The position numbers and the translations under genes are program-made. From Ianthella basta (Eukaryota > Porifera > Demospongiae > Verongiida > Ianthellidae), in contig OZ025871.1 in the NCBI GenBank assembly GCA_964019415.1, positions 854,629 to 918,628 on the forward strand: a stretch of DNA of 64,000 bases, written 5' to 3'. How positions within the stretch are numbered: position 1 is the first letter of the stretch; every line of letters begins with the position of its first letter. Shown one piece after another: positions 45,950-59,539 of this stretch. The notes under the pieces are model-generated. The model had not been told where the DNA came from, searched no databases, and was given only the letters and a program-made list of their open reading frames with translations.

Positions 45950-46400
45950 GCCACACCTGCCCCGTTTAAGTTTCCACATTCAACAGACTCCTCTATACTC
46001 TCCTCCAGCAGAGGACACATGCATCCTCCACAACAGCAACCATAACAGCCTGAAGTCTGTAGCTACTGTTCCACTGTCGTAGGCTTCACCATCTAGTACA
46101 ACTCTGTCAGACCACTCCTCCCTCATCCACATATATCAGCACCACCTGGCAACACTACACTCTTCCACCACCACCAGACACTGTACTGATCAACAGCTGC
46201 ACCGTTCCTCCGCTTCTCTTCCACCATCATAAGCAGTACCAGCCATTATAGCATCATCTTTAACCAAAATAACTCTGCACTCCTGTCATTCAACAGAAAT
46301 AGCACCATTGGCTACATTGTCCAACACACAACTCTACCCACCTCCACCTCCCAACAGTAGCAGCCCAACACATCCACAGCCCCTGTACAGCAAACAACTG
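45950..46400 (+). other. ROCO4 non-coding leader exon 2
   Basis: Acceptor TTTATGCAG, donor GTAAGT at 46401. Homologous to 13876-14333. Its partner first exon is no longer present upstream. Confidence 0.5.
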
Positions 46401-48764
46401 GTAAGTGCTCTTATATTTAAGTATACATGGCAAAAATGACAGTGACAGTGACAGTACGTGACATGTTATCAGTGAAACATACAACAGAAAATGGCTGCAT
46501 GGTCTCAATCCTCGTGACTTAAGCATGTCTCACCAGTTCAGCCTCACATTATCTTCAACAATCACTGCCACATCCTCCATACATGGTGTGTGCTCAAATG
46601 CTTTTATTCATCATTAGCATTGTACAGTCCACACCAGGTTGTTGTCCTCGTGGCACCATTGTTTGCTGTTATTGTAGCCCACTCCGAGTGCCTACCACTA
46701 CTGTCACTGTATATAGGTACCAATGTTATCATGGCGACAGTTTGACGTCTGATGGTGATGTTATGAAATGTATTGCAGCCAGCAAAACATAACTGTATAC
46801 CATCACTGTCACTGTTATATTTATTACACTTTATACTGTATTGCAGTAACTAGTTAGTATGTTCAACATACATGGTGCTGAATCTGTGATATCAGATAAA
46901 ACTTTCAGATTCAGAGTTCAGTTTCATTGTATGAGTTAAAATGGCAGTGCACAGGAGGAAAATGCTGCTCTACATTCACACACATTCTGACCACTTCTGC
47001 ATGTTAATGGTGTAAGGCAAGGAAGAGGTGTGTGGGCACTGTTTGCATTGTCACAGATCGAGTGTGATTTACAGGCTATTCCAGACTCTGTGTGCAGGCT
47101 ATGGTAGCTAAACAGCTCCAGCAAGTTTATATGGTTGTGTCCACACTCGCTGAGCCTTTTCTCTGACCCAAACGGTCAAATTGAAGGGTGCACTGTTGTC
47201 AGAAGTCGTGCTCATTACCTATATTTAGAAATGTGCCCAATAATAATGGCTACCCCTATCTTAATGTATTAGCGTGCTTCAACAAAAGTAGCCAAATGGT
47301 GGCAGCGAAGAACATTTAAAAGCCATGGATGGCTTCTTCAATGTAATGAAGACAGCAATGCAGCTAAAGCCAGCCTGGAGTGCGCGTAGCAGTAAAGCGC
47401 CATAGGCTGCTGTTACCCTGTTTGTTTGTGTCATATAACATCTCTTTGTTCTTCCCACTGTATTTTTGTGCACTCCTAGCACATGAAGCAGGACACCTAT
47501 GGACCCAATTCGTACGCACTGAAGTGTACAAGACTTTAAGGACTATTTATAAACCAAACGTATGTAGGAAAAGGACTGTGTGTGGGAATAAAAGACCAAT
47601 ATTTAGTAACATCGAATGTGTTTGAATGTGTGCTGAAACCAGCTGCAAAGTTGTTCAACAAGTGCTCTGGAGCAGGTTTGTATAAACCAGTTTCACTGTT
47701 AGAGACACACAGCACGTCTACGAAATGCAAATGTCAACATGAATGAAATGTGGGGATTCCTACACTTACAAATATTAGCATGAGGCTGAGAAAGTAATAC
47801 AAGTTATGTAGCATATATTGGTTGGTACTAAATGATCAACCAGGAGTACCCCGAATCTTCTGTAGAGGTTCAGGGGCAGATCCAGGGGGGGGGGGGGGGG
47901 GGCTGCGCCCTCCTCCTTTGCCCAGAATGAAATGTTTTGTGAATGACCAAAACAATGGCTGTCATGACAATATTCACAGTCATGGTAGAAGCAGCGGCAT
48001 TTGATATATTGCAAGGGAGCTGTCCTGTCAGTTAGCAAATCATACCTATGGACCCAATTTGTATGCAAGGACTCATTTAGGAACGTGAAGGATTAGGATC
48101 TGAGCGCTGGTGGCAATTCAATTGTCACAGCGCTGTAGAGATCGAGTTTGAAGTTTGTGTTCTCGTGTATCAAAGATACACCAATGCCACCATTTTGTTG
48201 CATTCGCATACGGTATGGCCTTAATTGCCAGCTCAAGAAGAAATTGATGTAGCATGGTCCTTCTGAACGCATGTGAACTGACAGCCACACAGAAAACATA
48301 ATTCGCGGTCAGCTGTGAGAAATCATCAGGACACCTCTCCTCTCCTCTTGCACCGACTCGTTTGTCCCTTACCAAATTGCAGGACTGCTGGCTGTTCCAT
48401 CGCTGCTTCTCTAGAGTAGCTAGCTAAGACTTCAGACAGAGAGAAGCAGCCAGACGCTAGCTGAGCCATCCTAAATTCAATGGACTTGCTGTGACCCTCC
48501 TAAACGGTAATATAAGCCCCAGCAATGGAGTATATATCACTCATACCATGGCACCTCGGTGTATATAGATTCAGATGCACTCGTCCTCATGCACTATGTG
48601 CCCTCGGGCCTCGTGTGTCTAACATCCATATACGCCTCATGCAGTGGCATGGTAGTATTAATACACATAACCTGCCAGTTATTGACTGGTACCAGTTGTC
48701 AACCAGGAGTATCCCAAATCCTCTGTGGAGGTGTGCAAGAATCTGTGGACTTTCAAGAACTTCA

Positions 48765-48962
48765 TACAGTGGAACCTGTCTAAGATGGTTACTATATATG
48801 GCTAACTGTCACCACTCTAAAACAGCCAGCCTCCCTGGCCCAACTGCATGGCACTAACATAGCAATAAAGCATTTCAGCCTACCTCTGTAATGCAGCCAC
48901 CTCTATATCAAGGCCACTTATAACTGGCCCAAAGGTGGCTGGTTTAGACAGCTTTCACTGTA
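48765..48962. mobile_element. MITE with TACAGTG ends
   Basis: Left TACAGTGGAACCTGTCTAAG, right TTAGACAGCTTTCACTGTA (inverse), TA at both ends. Same family as 1446-1714 but shorter. Confidence 0.7.
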
Positions 48963-49612
48963 TATGGAGTAATGGACATCGTGGATGAGTAAAGGACCAA
49001 ATGCATAGGGCACGTGTGTCTGTGTGCATGTGTCATTCTGTTTTTGCAAGTAACAGATGGACCAGGTGTTTTACTTTGTGACTCATGAATGTCAACATGA
49101 GCCAAATGTGGTGTGAATGTTGCCATGACAATTTCTGCATGGTGAAGTAGAGTGCCGTTTGACAAAGTGTGCTGAAACCATTCCCTCTTTAGCAAATTAA
49201 ACAGCAAGCCATGGCCACAGGAAGACTGTAAAGGCAAAGTGGAATGCTGAAGCAGAGGAAGAATAGTGACATTTGAGACAGAAAACACACTGTAATGTAT
49301 GCAGTTCTTAAGCAGACTCAGTTTAGTCTTGCATATAGCCAGGCCACCATGACAGAATGATGCTGTTGATCCAGACCGTCTTCTAGGAAGGCAGAGCCTG
49401 AGCAAAATGGCCGTCTAGCTATGCAAGATTAGACTCAGTTGGTGGTGAAGGATTGTAGCTTCAGTGGGGATTCATACACTTACAAATATTAGCATGAGGC
49501 TGAGAAAGTAATACAAGTTATATATCATATATATGCAATCAAAAATATTGATTGGTACTAAATGATCAACCAGGAGTACCCCGAGTCTTCTGTAGAGGGC
49601 GATCTAGGTGCA

Positions 49613-49893
49613 GGGGCGGATCCAGGGGGGTGCGCCCTCCTCCTTGGCCCAGACTTGGAATTTTTTTTATTAGCAAATTGCTCTAAAGTGTACATCCAAA
49701 CGTACTAAATGGCCTAAATCATACGTCAATAACAGTAGAGGAGTATTAGCTTACTAGAGCCTGGTGTAACTGCATGGGGATCTTACTCACTTCTGGCTGC
49801 TGGCAGCCATTTTATTACATCATAATTTGATTGCATAATAACTAATATAAGCACTGGGCCCCCCTCTAGGGTTGAGCCAGATCTGCCACTGAG
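49613..49893. mobile_element. MITE, second copy of the 15411-15657 family
   Basis: Starts CAGGGGCGGATCCAGG and ends GCCAGATCTGCCACTG, flanked by AGGTG. Confidence 0.6.
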
Positions 49894-50927
49894 GTGTACA
49901 AGATTTTAAGGACTTTTTATGAACCAAATGTATGAGGGATATGGGACTGTGTGTGGGAATAAAAGACCAAAATTTAGTAACATCGAATGTGTTTGAATGT
50001 GCGCTGAAACCAACTGCAAAGTAGTTCAACAAGTGCTCTGGAGCAAGTTTGTATAAACCAGTTTCACTGTTAGAGACACACAGCACGTCTATGAAATGCA
50101 AATGTCAACATGAATGAAATGTATTGTGAATGACCAAAACAATGGCTGTCGTGACGATATACACTGTCATGGTAGAAGCAGCGGCATTTGATATATTGCA
50201 AGGGAGCTGTCCTGTCAGTTAGCAAATCATACAAAGCACCACAGTATGTACTGAAAACAGCAAACTGCAGTGTGATGTTGAAGCAGAGGATATACACATA
50301 AATGCATATATCTTTTAAGCACACCCGTTACACACTCGGCTTGTAGCAGAGACGGCTAATCAACACTGATGTCAATTTCTGCCCTTGCAAAAGCAAGTGG
50401 TAGAAGAAGTAAATCCATGAAAGCACGAAATTATAGTGAGTAGTGTCAACTGACGTATGCTGATCACAGCCGGAGAGACTAAACTAAAGGAACAAATAAT
50501 CCAATTGTAACACAAAGACAATAAGCAAGCATGTATACTACCTGCATGCATGAGTACACAACACTCTGTCTAGAAAACAACCTGAACTCAAAGTATACAT
50601 GTGTAGTAACACCTCAACACTCCATCACCACCGTTTGCACTATAATTATTATATATGACTACCGCCTATAGGCAAATCATCTTGACCTCGAAGACGTTTT
50701 GGCCGAACGTTTGTGGTCAACTTAAACAAGTTATAAAATGGTTTCAATACTAGCTCAACTGTTCATGTTTAAATGTGGATTAATTGTGCCCTCTGTGGGC
50801 TACTCCTTCATACGTATATTTGCATAGCAAAGAGCATTAACTAGTTGGGTCTTTTTGGATATCTTGTGTAGAGAGTAACTTGGAGAGAGTGCAGTGTCTC
50901 ATCTGAGATAACGTATGAACACCAAAG

Positions 50928-53900
50928 ATGGACTTAACAACACGATTGATGCTGGCAATTGACAGGGGTCAGGGTCAAGTGGTGCATAAGCTCATCAGAG
51001 CAGGTGCTAGTGTGACTGCAAAGAACAACAATCAACAAACTGCCCTTCATAGAGCCTGCAGCGGCTGGAGAGACCATTCCAGTGTTGTGAAAGCACTCAT
51101 TGAGGCTGGGGCTGATGTTGATGGACAAAATGAAGATGGAACAACACCTTTGATGGATGCAGCTTTCAGGGGTCATGACCAAGTGGTGCATGAGCTCATC
51201 AGAGCAGGTGCTAGTGTGACTGCAAAGAACAACAAGCAACAAACTGCCATTCACAAAGCTTTCTGCTGGGGCCATTCAAAAGTTATGAAAACACTCATTG
51301 AGGCAGGGGCTGATGTTAATGGACAAGATGAAGATGGAACAACACCTTTGATGGAGGCAGCTAACAATGGTCATGGTCAATTGGTGCATAATCTCATCAG
51401 AGCAGGTGCTAGTGTGACCGCAAAGGACAGCGAAGGACAAACTGCTCTTCACAAAGCCATTAGGAGAGGTCACTCCAGTGTTGTCAGGACACTAATCGAG
51501 GCTGGGGCTGATGTTAATGTACAAGATGAAGATGGAATAACACCTTTGATGGAGGCAGCTAACAATGGTCATGGTCAATTGGTGCATGATCTCATCAAAG
51601 CAGGTGTTAGTGGGACTGCATTGAACAAACAGCAAAAACAAAAAGCACTTCACTATGCATGCAGGGAAGGCCCTTCAACTGTTGTTAAATCGCTCATTAA
51701 AGCTGGGGCTGATATCAATGAACCGTGTGAAACAGGAAGAACACTATTAAGGGAGGCAGCTTACAAGGGACATGACCAAGTGGTACATGAGCTCATCAAA
51801 GCAGGTGCTAGTGTGACTGCAAAGGACAGTGAAGGACAAACTTTCCTTCACAAAGCCATTAGGAGAGGTCAGTCCAGTGTTGTCAAGACACTCATTGAGG
51901 CTGGGACTGATGTTAATGGGCAAGATGAAGATGGAACAACACTATTAAGGGAGGCAGCTTACAAGGGATATGACCAAGTGGTACATGAGCTCATCAAAGC
52001 AGGTGCTAGTGTGACTGCAAAGGACAGTGAAGGACAAACTTTCCTTCACAAAGCCATTAGGAGAGGTCAGTCCAGTGTTGTCAAGACACTCATTGAGGCT
52101 GGGACTGATGTTAATGGGCAAGATGAATATGGAACAACACCTTTGATGGAGGCAGTTAACACTGGTCATGGCCAATTGGTACATGATCTCATCAGAGCAG
52201 GTGCTAGTGTGACTGCAAAGAACAACAAGCAACAAACTGCTCTTTACAAAGCCATAAGGAGAGGTCATTCTAGAGTTGTCAAGACACTCATCGAGGCTGG
52301 GGCTGATGTTAATGGACAAGATCAAGATGGAACAACACCTTTGATGGAGGCAGTTAACACTGGTCATGGCCAATTGGTGCATGATCTCATCAGAGCAGGT
52401 GCTAGTGTGACTGCAAAGGACAACGAAGGACAAACGGCTCTTTACAAAGCCATAAGGAGAGGTCACTCCAGTGTTGTCAAGACACTCATCGAGGCTGGGG
52501 CTGATGTTAATGGACAAGCTGAAGATGGAACAACACCTTTGATGGAGGCAGTTAACACTGGTCGTGGCCAATTGGTGCATGATCTCATCAGAGCAGGTGC
52601 TAGTGTGACTGCAAAGAACAACAAGCAACAAACTGCTCTTTACAAAGCCATAAGGAGAGGTCATTCTAGAGTTGTCAAGACACTCATTGAGGCTGGGGCT
52701 GATGTTAATGTACAAGATGAAGATGGAACAACACCTTTGATGGAGGCAGTTAACACTGGTCATGGCCAATTGGTGCATGATCTCATCAAAGCAGGTGCTA
52801 GTATGACTGCAATGAACAAACAGCAAAAACAAAAAGCGCTTCACTATGCATGCAGGGAAGGCCCTTCAACTGTTGTTAAATCGCTCATTAAAGCTGGGGC
52901 TGATATCAATGAACCGTGTGAAAAAGGAAGAACACTATTAATGGAGGCAGCTTACAAGGGACATGACCAAGTGGTGCATGAGCTCATCAGAGCAGGTGCT
53001 AGTGTGACTGCAAAGGACAACAAACAACAAACTGCCCTGCACATTGCCATCTGGGAAGGTCATCCCAGTGTTGTCCAAATACTCGTTGAGGCTGGGGCTG
53101 ATGTCAATGGACAAGATGAAGACGCAACAACACCTTTGATGAAAGCAGCTGACAAGGGTCATAGCCAGGTGGTACATGAGCTCATCAGAGCAGGTGCTAG
53201 TGTGACTGCAATGAGCAGGCAACAAAAACAAAAAGCCCTTCATTATGCCAGTTGGGGAGGCCACACCAGTACTTTGAAAACACTCATTGAAGTTGGGGTT
53301 GACATAAATGAAGCAGGTGAAAAGGGAAGAACACTACTGATGGATGCAGCTTACAAGGGCCATGTCCAAGTGGTGCATAAGCTCATCAGAGCAGGTGCTA
53401 GTGTGACTGCCACTAGTACATGTCGCTTCTGGCTAGTTGCCGCTGGCTCAACAGCACTACATTTTGCCGCTAATTCGAACAGTATTGAATGTGGTGTCCT
53501 CCTCGTGGAGGCAGGAGCTGATATGACAACCAGGAACAAGGACTCTAAATCTCCCCTGGACCTTGCCTCAAGTGACTTCCGACAGTCAATCCAACAGATC
53601 CAGCATTTCTCTACAAAGCGCATTGTTGCAGTAATTGGCAATGCTGAACACGGCAAGAGTACACTGATAGCAGCTCTGCAAGCCGAGGGCAAAACCCGAT
53701 TTAGGAGGTTCACTAACAGGTTTGCAAAGGTGCAGAACATCAGACAACGAACAACAGGAATTGAAGCAGTCCAGTTCTCCAGTAAGAAGTATGGAGAGAC
53801 ACTGTTCTATGACTTTGCCGGTCAGTCTGATTACCACGGCCCCCATCAGTCCTTCCTGGAGGCCATGCTGAGTAAGCCAGGAGTGTCTGTGACCCTGTTA

Positions 53901-55317
53901 CTTCTTGTGAAGGCAACTGATGAAGCAGGCATCATCACACAGCAAATCACTGGTTGGCTGCAACCGCTAGCTCTTGCATTAGCCCCATCCACTCCACAAG
54001 TGATCCTTGCTGGCAGTTTCCTGGACCAAGTAAACTCCAGAGAGGAAGCAACTGAGAAGCTGTTACAATGCACTCAGTCAGTGCAGAAGGGGTTACCTTT
54101 CAACATTCAGGGTCCCTGTCTCCTCGACTGCTGCAAGCCTGAATCTGAAGGCATCAATCAGATTTGCACCTTCTTTGAAGATAATCAACCTCTCCTGTTG
54201 AACTCCAGCACCTTTTCGTACAACATTCATTGGCTTCTAGTACAAGTGAGAAAAGCATTCTCCATTCCAGCCATCACACTCCAAACCTTCCAGTCATGGG
54301 TTCTGGAAAATGCTGAACTGCTCCCATTGCATCTCCCCCAACCTGAGGAGGGGTGTCGTGACCTAACAGCAGTTGGTCACACCCTCTTTCTCCCCAACAA
54401 GCATGACCTCTCTCAAAGCTGGCTCGTTTTGGACCTCCAAGCTATTCTCCATGATGCGTACGGCACTCTGTTATCCAGCTCCCAGTGTAGGGTCAATGAG
54501 TTTGGTCTCCTCCATTGCAGGCAGCTGGCAGAGCTATTTCCCAAGTTGGATCAAGTAATGATCCAAGAGGTCCTAATCAGTCTTGAGTTATGCATTCAGG
54601 TCGATCCTTTGCTAATGCGAGAAGAACTATTGAAGCTGACAGTGAAAGACGAGGTGGAAGGCTGGCTGTACTTCCCCGCTCTGGTGTCAGCCCAGCCAGC
54701 TGAGGTATTCTCTAATGATCCAGAACCACAGCACCTCCAGTGGATGTGCTGGCAGCTGAGGACAAAGGACAAGCAGCTCATCTCTGCTCATCTCCTTCAA
54801 ATCATCATCCTCCGTCTTGCAGCTAGTCATGTGTTCACCCACGAGTTGTCTCCCAGTGTGAGAGAGCATTGCTGCAGTGTTTGGGTGAATGGCCTTTCCT
54901 GGAGATCCACCAAAGGTGTGGACATAGCGGTCCAGATAACTGACAGCAGTGTGGTCCAGGTGGTTGGACGCAGTAAGGCTGGAGCTGAGAATCTGCATCG
55001 ATACATGTCAACAGTTGTCCAAACTGTCATCAACACAACTGCTCAGCAGACTCCGAAGCTGCAGACCACATCCTACATTGTCTACCCGTACACACCCACT
55101 TTGTGGGATGACCCCAAAGCCCCTCCCTCTGACTGCCTGTATCCTGTTCCAAGTATCGTTTCTTGCATCAGTGATGGAGATGACTACATTCTGTCTCTGC
55201 CAAGACAGGATGGACATCCCAAGCGGGTGAGTCTTTTGGAGTTGTTTGGAGGATGGTCTCCTTCAAAATCTTTGTCAATTGTGGAGGACATGGCCTTCAA
55301 GAGGGAATCACTGAGAG
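50928..55317 (+). CDS. ROCO4 main exon: ankyrin repeats-ROC-COR (intact)
   Basis: The only undamaged main exon: 1463 codons plus one base to donor GTGAGT (55318). I use ATG 50928 (MDLTTRLMLAIDRGQG) because it opens the ankyrin frame. An upstream ATG at 50915 (MNTKDG, recalling the ROCO1/2 start) is out of frame and stops after 15 codons. About 26 ankyrin repeats occupy residues 12-870. ROC follows: P-loop VIGNAEHGKSTL, DFAGQSDYHGPHQ for G3, and ILAGSFLDQV at G4, where the usual N/TKxD is degenerate. Then comes COR (DLTAVGHTLFLPN, SWLVLDLQAIL, HELSPSVREHCCSVW) and a DAPK-like C-terminal part (ELFGGWSPS). ROC-COR units are GTP-dependent dimerisation switches. Ankyrin-ROC-COR-Death is the order in DAPK1, but no kinase domain is present here. 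Probably cytoplasmic signalling. Confidence 0.85.
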
Positions 55318-55408
55318 GTGAGTGCAAGCCTTTCTCCATACATACATGTTTGAAGGGCCATTTCCTTTGTATACATGTTCATGCAAATGTGTGGGTAATA
55401 AGTAATAG

Positions 55409-55522
55409 TTAAATGCTGACCAAGAGGTGTCTCTGAGATTTAGAGCACGAGGCACGAGGGCGCGAAGCGCCCGAGTGCTGAGTGGTCTAAATCTTCAGAG
55501 ACACCGATTGGTCAGCATTTAA
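55409..55522. repeat. Foldback in ROCO4 intron 1
   Basis: Arms AAATGCTGACCAAGAGGTGT and its inverse (GGTGTCTCTGA / TCAGAGACACC core) enclose a second hairpin GGGCGCGAAGCGCCC. Specific to this copy. Confidence 0.75.
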
Positions 55523-55939
55523 GTGTTATAGATCCCAATGATTGGGCAAGGAGGCGGCAGCGAATCACTTTTCCTACTCGTACTTGCGTCATCATGCGTC
55601 TTCCGGAAGTAGTTAGCTACTCCTAACAGTTGGAGAAAACGTCGTGTAATTCGGGTCTTAATTTGGGTTGTTCATCTCGCAGTGGACATTCCCTACAGGT
55701 CGGCAGTGGATGCAGCGCGTCAGCTAAGCGTAAGCTTACTCACTGTCAGTCACGTCAGCCACAGCTTTTCCCAGAGCGGTGTCTTTAACCAAAGCTTGTA
55801 CCCCAGCTCGTAGCTAACCAGTTCCATTCTCGGCTTTTGTTCGTAGCCGCATTGTCGCTTTACCCTGTTTCTCGGTAAAACAAGTGAGCCAGGCAAACTG
55901 TGCATCGTATGTTGTGGCGTTAGCTACTATTGCTTATCA

Positions 55940-56180
55940 CAGCTGCAGTTTCTCTGCTATAAACCACGGCCTAAGCCACGCCCATGCTCTAAATCGGTAT
56001 TTAGAGCATAGCGCAAACGCCGCGCGTGCCACTCCAATGCTCTAAATCGGCATTTAGAGCATAGGCGCGAACACCGCGCGTCGAATTACAACACGGCTAG
56101 ACGAAATAGACCACGGCGCGAAACAACACCCGGGGTGTCTACAACGTTTAGAAACATCGTTTAGACGCACGTTACCATGG
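55940..56180. repeat. Dispersed repeat with two 60-bp palindromic units
   Basis: Two units around ATGCTCTAAATCGG and ATTTAGAGCAT, followed by CGCGCG-rich sequence. Related to 4530-4710. CpG-rich compared with the surroundings. Confidence 0.6.
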
Positions 56181-56271
56181 CAACGGGATCTATTTAGCCA
56201 TTAAACTACGTAGTATGGTGTTGAATGAACACTGGCTTTCTCCTTTGACTTTATGACTCTTCTCTCTCCAG

Positions 56272-56373
56272 ACCTGCCCTCAGTACTGTCATCCTCCAGC
56301 TCCCAAAATGGAGCTACCGCTGCTGACAAGGGACCCTCCACAGAGATGGAGGCACTGAGTACAACACAGCAAG
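56272..56373 (+). CDS. ROCO4 exon 2, alpha linker
   Basis: 102 nt, phase 1-1, acceptor CTCCAG, donor GTATGC. DLPSVLSSSSSQNGATAADK then EALSTTQQ: a Ser-rich flexible linker. Confidence 0.7.
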
Positions 56374-56595
56374 GTATGCTCCATGCAGTGTCACTACACA
56401 CGAGTGCACCTCACAGTATACTGAGTGTGGGAGGTGTTTCTGTGTATACATACATATATTGGCGGTACCAATAAATGACGGTGCTCATGGTTGACATGAC
56501 ACTGCTAATTGAACAACCTATACTTTTGCTAATCTGATACAACATGCCCTCTCCGTTTGTCTCATTACTGACTATTCCCTGTCTTAATACTGCAG

Positions 56596-56736
56596 TCGAG
56601 GTGTTCCCAGAAAAAGCACCATCTCTATTACAAGAAGAACCCTCTCCACAGATAGTCAAAGATGAGGAAAGTGTGTGTGGCGTTGTCAGTGAAGCCACCA
56701 CTGTCCTTTCACAAAGCCAGACAGTGCACTCTGTGG
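56596..56736 (+). CDS. ROCO4 exon 3, beta linker
   Basis: 141 nt, phase 1-1, acceptor ACTGCAG, donor GTAAGT. VEVFPEKAPSLLQEEPS then ESVCGVVSEATT and QTVHSVG. Acidic/Ser-rich. Confidence 0.7.
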
Positions 56737-57097
56737 GTAAGTCCCTTCGTCCTCAGCATACGTAGGTCTCTGAAAACTTGCTCATTCCACCTCACAGTGT
56801 ACTAAATGCTACTTGTGATGGATACACTTGAGTGTGCAAGGACATTGTGTGATTTAACAACATTTGCTGCCATCGCTAGAGAAGCCCCTCCTGTGTACTT
56901 GAAGTGCCTGTACCTCTTGAGTAAATCAAATGTTTACTCTGACATGACTACACAGTTGCCATGTGTTATAACAGTAGGTGGCATTGCCTCATGACATACT
57001 TGTGTTCAGTCCATGGATGTTCATTCTCTGTATCTCACCTCATGCACACATTGAATACATATTGAATGTGTGCCATGTGTCGTCCCTTTCCTTGTAG

Positions 57098-57379
57098 CTC
57101 AACAAGTTCTTGACCTCTTTCGGGACCAGTTCATTGACAAAATGGACGCAGAGACAGTTATCATGGAACTTCACCACAAGGATATCATTGATAGAGGTGA
57201 TCTGAAGACAATCTCAAGGAACCCTAACCCAAGACAACAGAATGAGCACCTTCACTTGTGCTTGAAGGACAAGTGCACTGAGGGAGCCATCAAGACTGTG
57301 TGTGATGTAATCAGCTCAGTGCAGGGCAACCCGAAGATGAAAGCCCTGGGTGCAGCTATGAAGAGGAGTTTGGAGACAG
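57098..57379 (+). CDS. ROCO4 exon 4, CARD
   Basis: 282 nt, phase 1-1, acceptor CTTGTAG, donor GTTAGT. CARD-type six-helix pattern: QQVLDLFRDQFIDKM, ELHHKDIIDRGDLKTI, RQQNEHLHLCLKDK, AIKTVCDVISSVQGN, PKMKALGAAMKRSLE. Expected to bind another CARD protein (adaptor, caspase or kinase). Assignment is by pattern; a DED or another death-fold subclass is possible. Confidence 0.7.
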
Positions 57380-57380
57380 G

Positions 57381-57480
<100 letters not shown>

Positions 57481-57589
57481 GGTGTTTATGTACGTATGTA
57501 TTTGTATGTGTGCATATGTTGGTAAACAACCATGATCGGTGTGGACTATGCAAGGACCTTGTTCATGCCAACCCAATCTCTCCCTGTAG

Positions 57590-57655
57590 GAGACACCACC
57601 AGTCCCACTGCCCTTTGCTCAGAGTCACACATGAACACACAACACACTGTCACAG
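57590..57655 (+). CDS. ROCO4 exon 5, gamma linker
   Basis: 66 nt, phase 1-1, acceptor CCTGTAG, donor GTAAGT. GDTTSPTALCSESHMNTQHT. Confidence 0.65.
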
Positions 57656-58036
57656 GTAAGTGTGTGCATTACTGTTGGACCAGTGAAGCCATGGCAGTGA
57701 AGGCAGCATGTACCACCAACCATCCTGTAATACTGCATCTCCTGGGTGCTTTAGGTACTGGAGGGAAAGTCCCTTTGGTTGTAGGACCACTTCTAATGGT
57801 ACAGACTTCTATGTTATTGTGAAAGAATGTTAAAATTCGAATGCCATGTGACATAGTTCGGCCACTGTATACTCTCTAGTGATTGGTCCATGTGATTGTC
57901 ACATGGCTAGCGGACATCATTGACAGTCCCTACACTTAGTAGTCTTGTGCCCAGTCCACGTCTGGTCACCATTTTGCAAATTGTCCATAAGGTGGTTTGG
58001 CAATTCTTCTGCTGTCTGCACAATCCTCTCCTTCAG

Positions 58037-58138
58037 ACCTGCCCTCAGTACCGTCATCGTCCAGCTACCAAACTGGAGCTACCGCTGCTGACAAGGGACC
58101 CTCCATAGAGATGGAGGCACTAACTAAAACACAGCAAG
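58037..58138 (+). CDS. ROCO4 exon 6, alpha linker 2
   Basis: 102 nt, phase 1-1, acceptor CCTTCAG, donor GTATGC. Ser-rich with QTGATAADKGPSIEMEA. Confidence 0.7.
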
Positions 58139-58354
58139 GTATGCTCCATGCAGTGTCACTACACACAAGTGCACCTCACAGTGTACCAAGTGTGGGAGGT
58201 GTGTCTGTGCATGTGTGTACATTTACATGGTCTAGTGTGTTTGAGTGGATTGACACAAGTTCACATTAATTCACTTCACACTGAACATAGCTACAACAGC
58301 ACACAAGTGTGTGATTCCAATAACACCTACACTCTGGTCTCAATCCCTCCACAG

Positions 58355-58665
58355 ATGGACCCGCCCCCTTTGACATTGACTCCACCCCCACCTTACATGC
58401 CATCACAAAGTTTGTTGTCCGTGATGTTGCTACCGACTGGACCCTAATAGCCCTCTGTCTTGGCTTTGAGCAACCTGCTATCATGAAGGCTAAATGTCAA
58501 CAATCCATACATTCCTGCACAGCCATCTTCGACCAATGGTTGTCATGGGAACCAGGCACAGGTGAGGAGGACAGAACATGGCGCACTCTCTTGTCCGCAG
58601 TGGAGGGTGCCAGACACAAGACCTTCACACAGCGACTCAAGAAAGAGCTGTTCCACCTCCAGTGA
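58355..58665 (+). CDS. ROCO4 exon 7, C-terminal Death domain
   Basis: 311 nt from CCACAG to TGA, entered in phase 1. Death domain: TDWTLIALCLGFEQPAIM, CTAIFDQWLSWEPG, TWRTLLSAVEG, KTFTQRLKKELFHLQ. W, LG and the W..L pattern are all present. The gene ends here; summed exons give 5394 nt (1797 residues). Confidence 0.8.
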
Positions 58666-59126
58666 ACTCAGAGCCCGGCTGAAGTACAGAGCATGTTGTT
58701 GTGTTGTGTATGCTTTGTTTGTATTGAACCTCACCTCTTGTACCATATCCTGTTTTGCATGTTTTGTACATTGTATAACTGATTGCACAATTTGAATTTT
58801 TCGTAGTCTTGCATAATCATTGATTTACTTATCATAATGCATAATAATTATAATGGGATCGATGATCATAAGCCACATGAAGCCATGCAAGTATATGTAT
58901 TTGCCTTGAAATTTTGACAGGAATTTAATTCAATTATTTGGCGTGGGTTAAATTATTGTGCAAATTATGGTATATTAAAACATTACAGATTTTACTTGAG
59001 TGGTTGGGCAAGCCTTATATATATATAATGGTATTAGCTGTTTGAAATTTAAAATTTGAAATAATTATTGATCTCCATCACATGATAATCAGAATTGCCA
59101 ATGCAATCCCAATCACAAATTAATTG

Positions 59127-59134
59127 TGTGTGCA

Positions 59135-59180
<46 letters not shown>

Positions 59181-59246
59181 TGTGTGTGTGTGTACATGTG
59201 TGTGTGTATGTGTGTGTGTGTGTACGTGTGTGTGTGTACGTGTGTG
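59127..59246. repeat. (GT)n microsatellite
   Basis: GT array with ACGT interruptions, same position as 25069-25194. Confidence 0.9.
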
Positions 59247-59539
59247 CACCAGGTATGGGCAGATGCACAAACTGTAGCTAATATTTTATACATTGCAGCT
59301 AAACTATTTGCTAGGCTTTTTGCTCCATTCTACCTGGACTGTTTGCAGCTTCCATGTCACTGAAGTAGCTGCCAGAACTGCATGCAGCACACAAGCATAC
59401 AACATGTACAGTGCCATTTTAATGATTTAGATTTGTGGCACACAAGGTCTATAATTATATGCCCCGGGCAAGGGGGTGGGGCTGGACGTGGAGGGGGATT
59501 CCCCACCTCGCACGCTATATAGTAAGCTAATTTCCAAGA

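Larger units (their letters stand above)
46401..50868 (+). other. ROCO4 leader intron
   Basis: No host gene seen. Two partly repeated segments (about 47.55-48.02 and 49.48-50.23 kb) both match 15.35-15.95 kb. Contains MITEs at 48765-48962 and 49613-49893 and a poly-G run at about 47886-47902. Confidence 0.5.
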
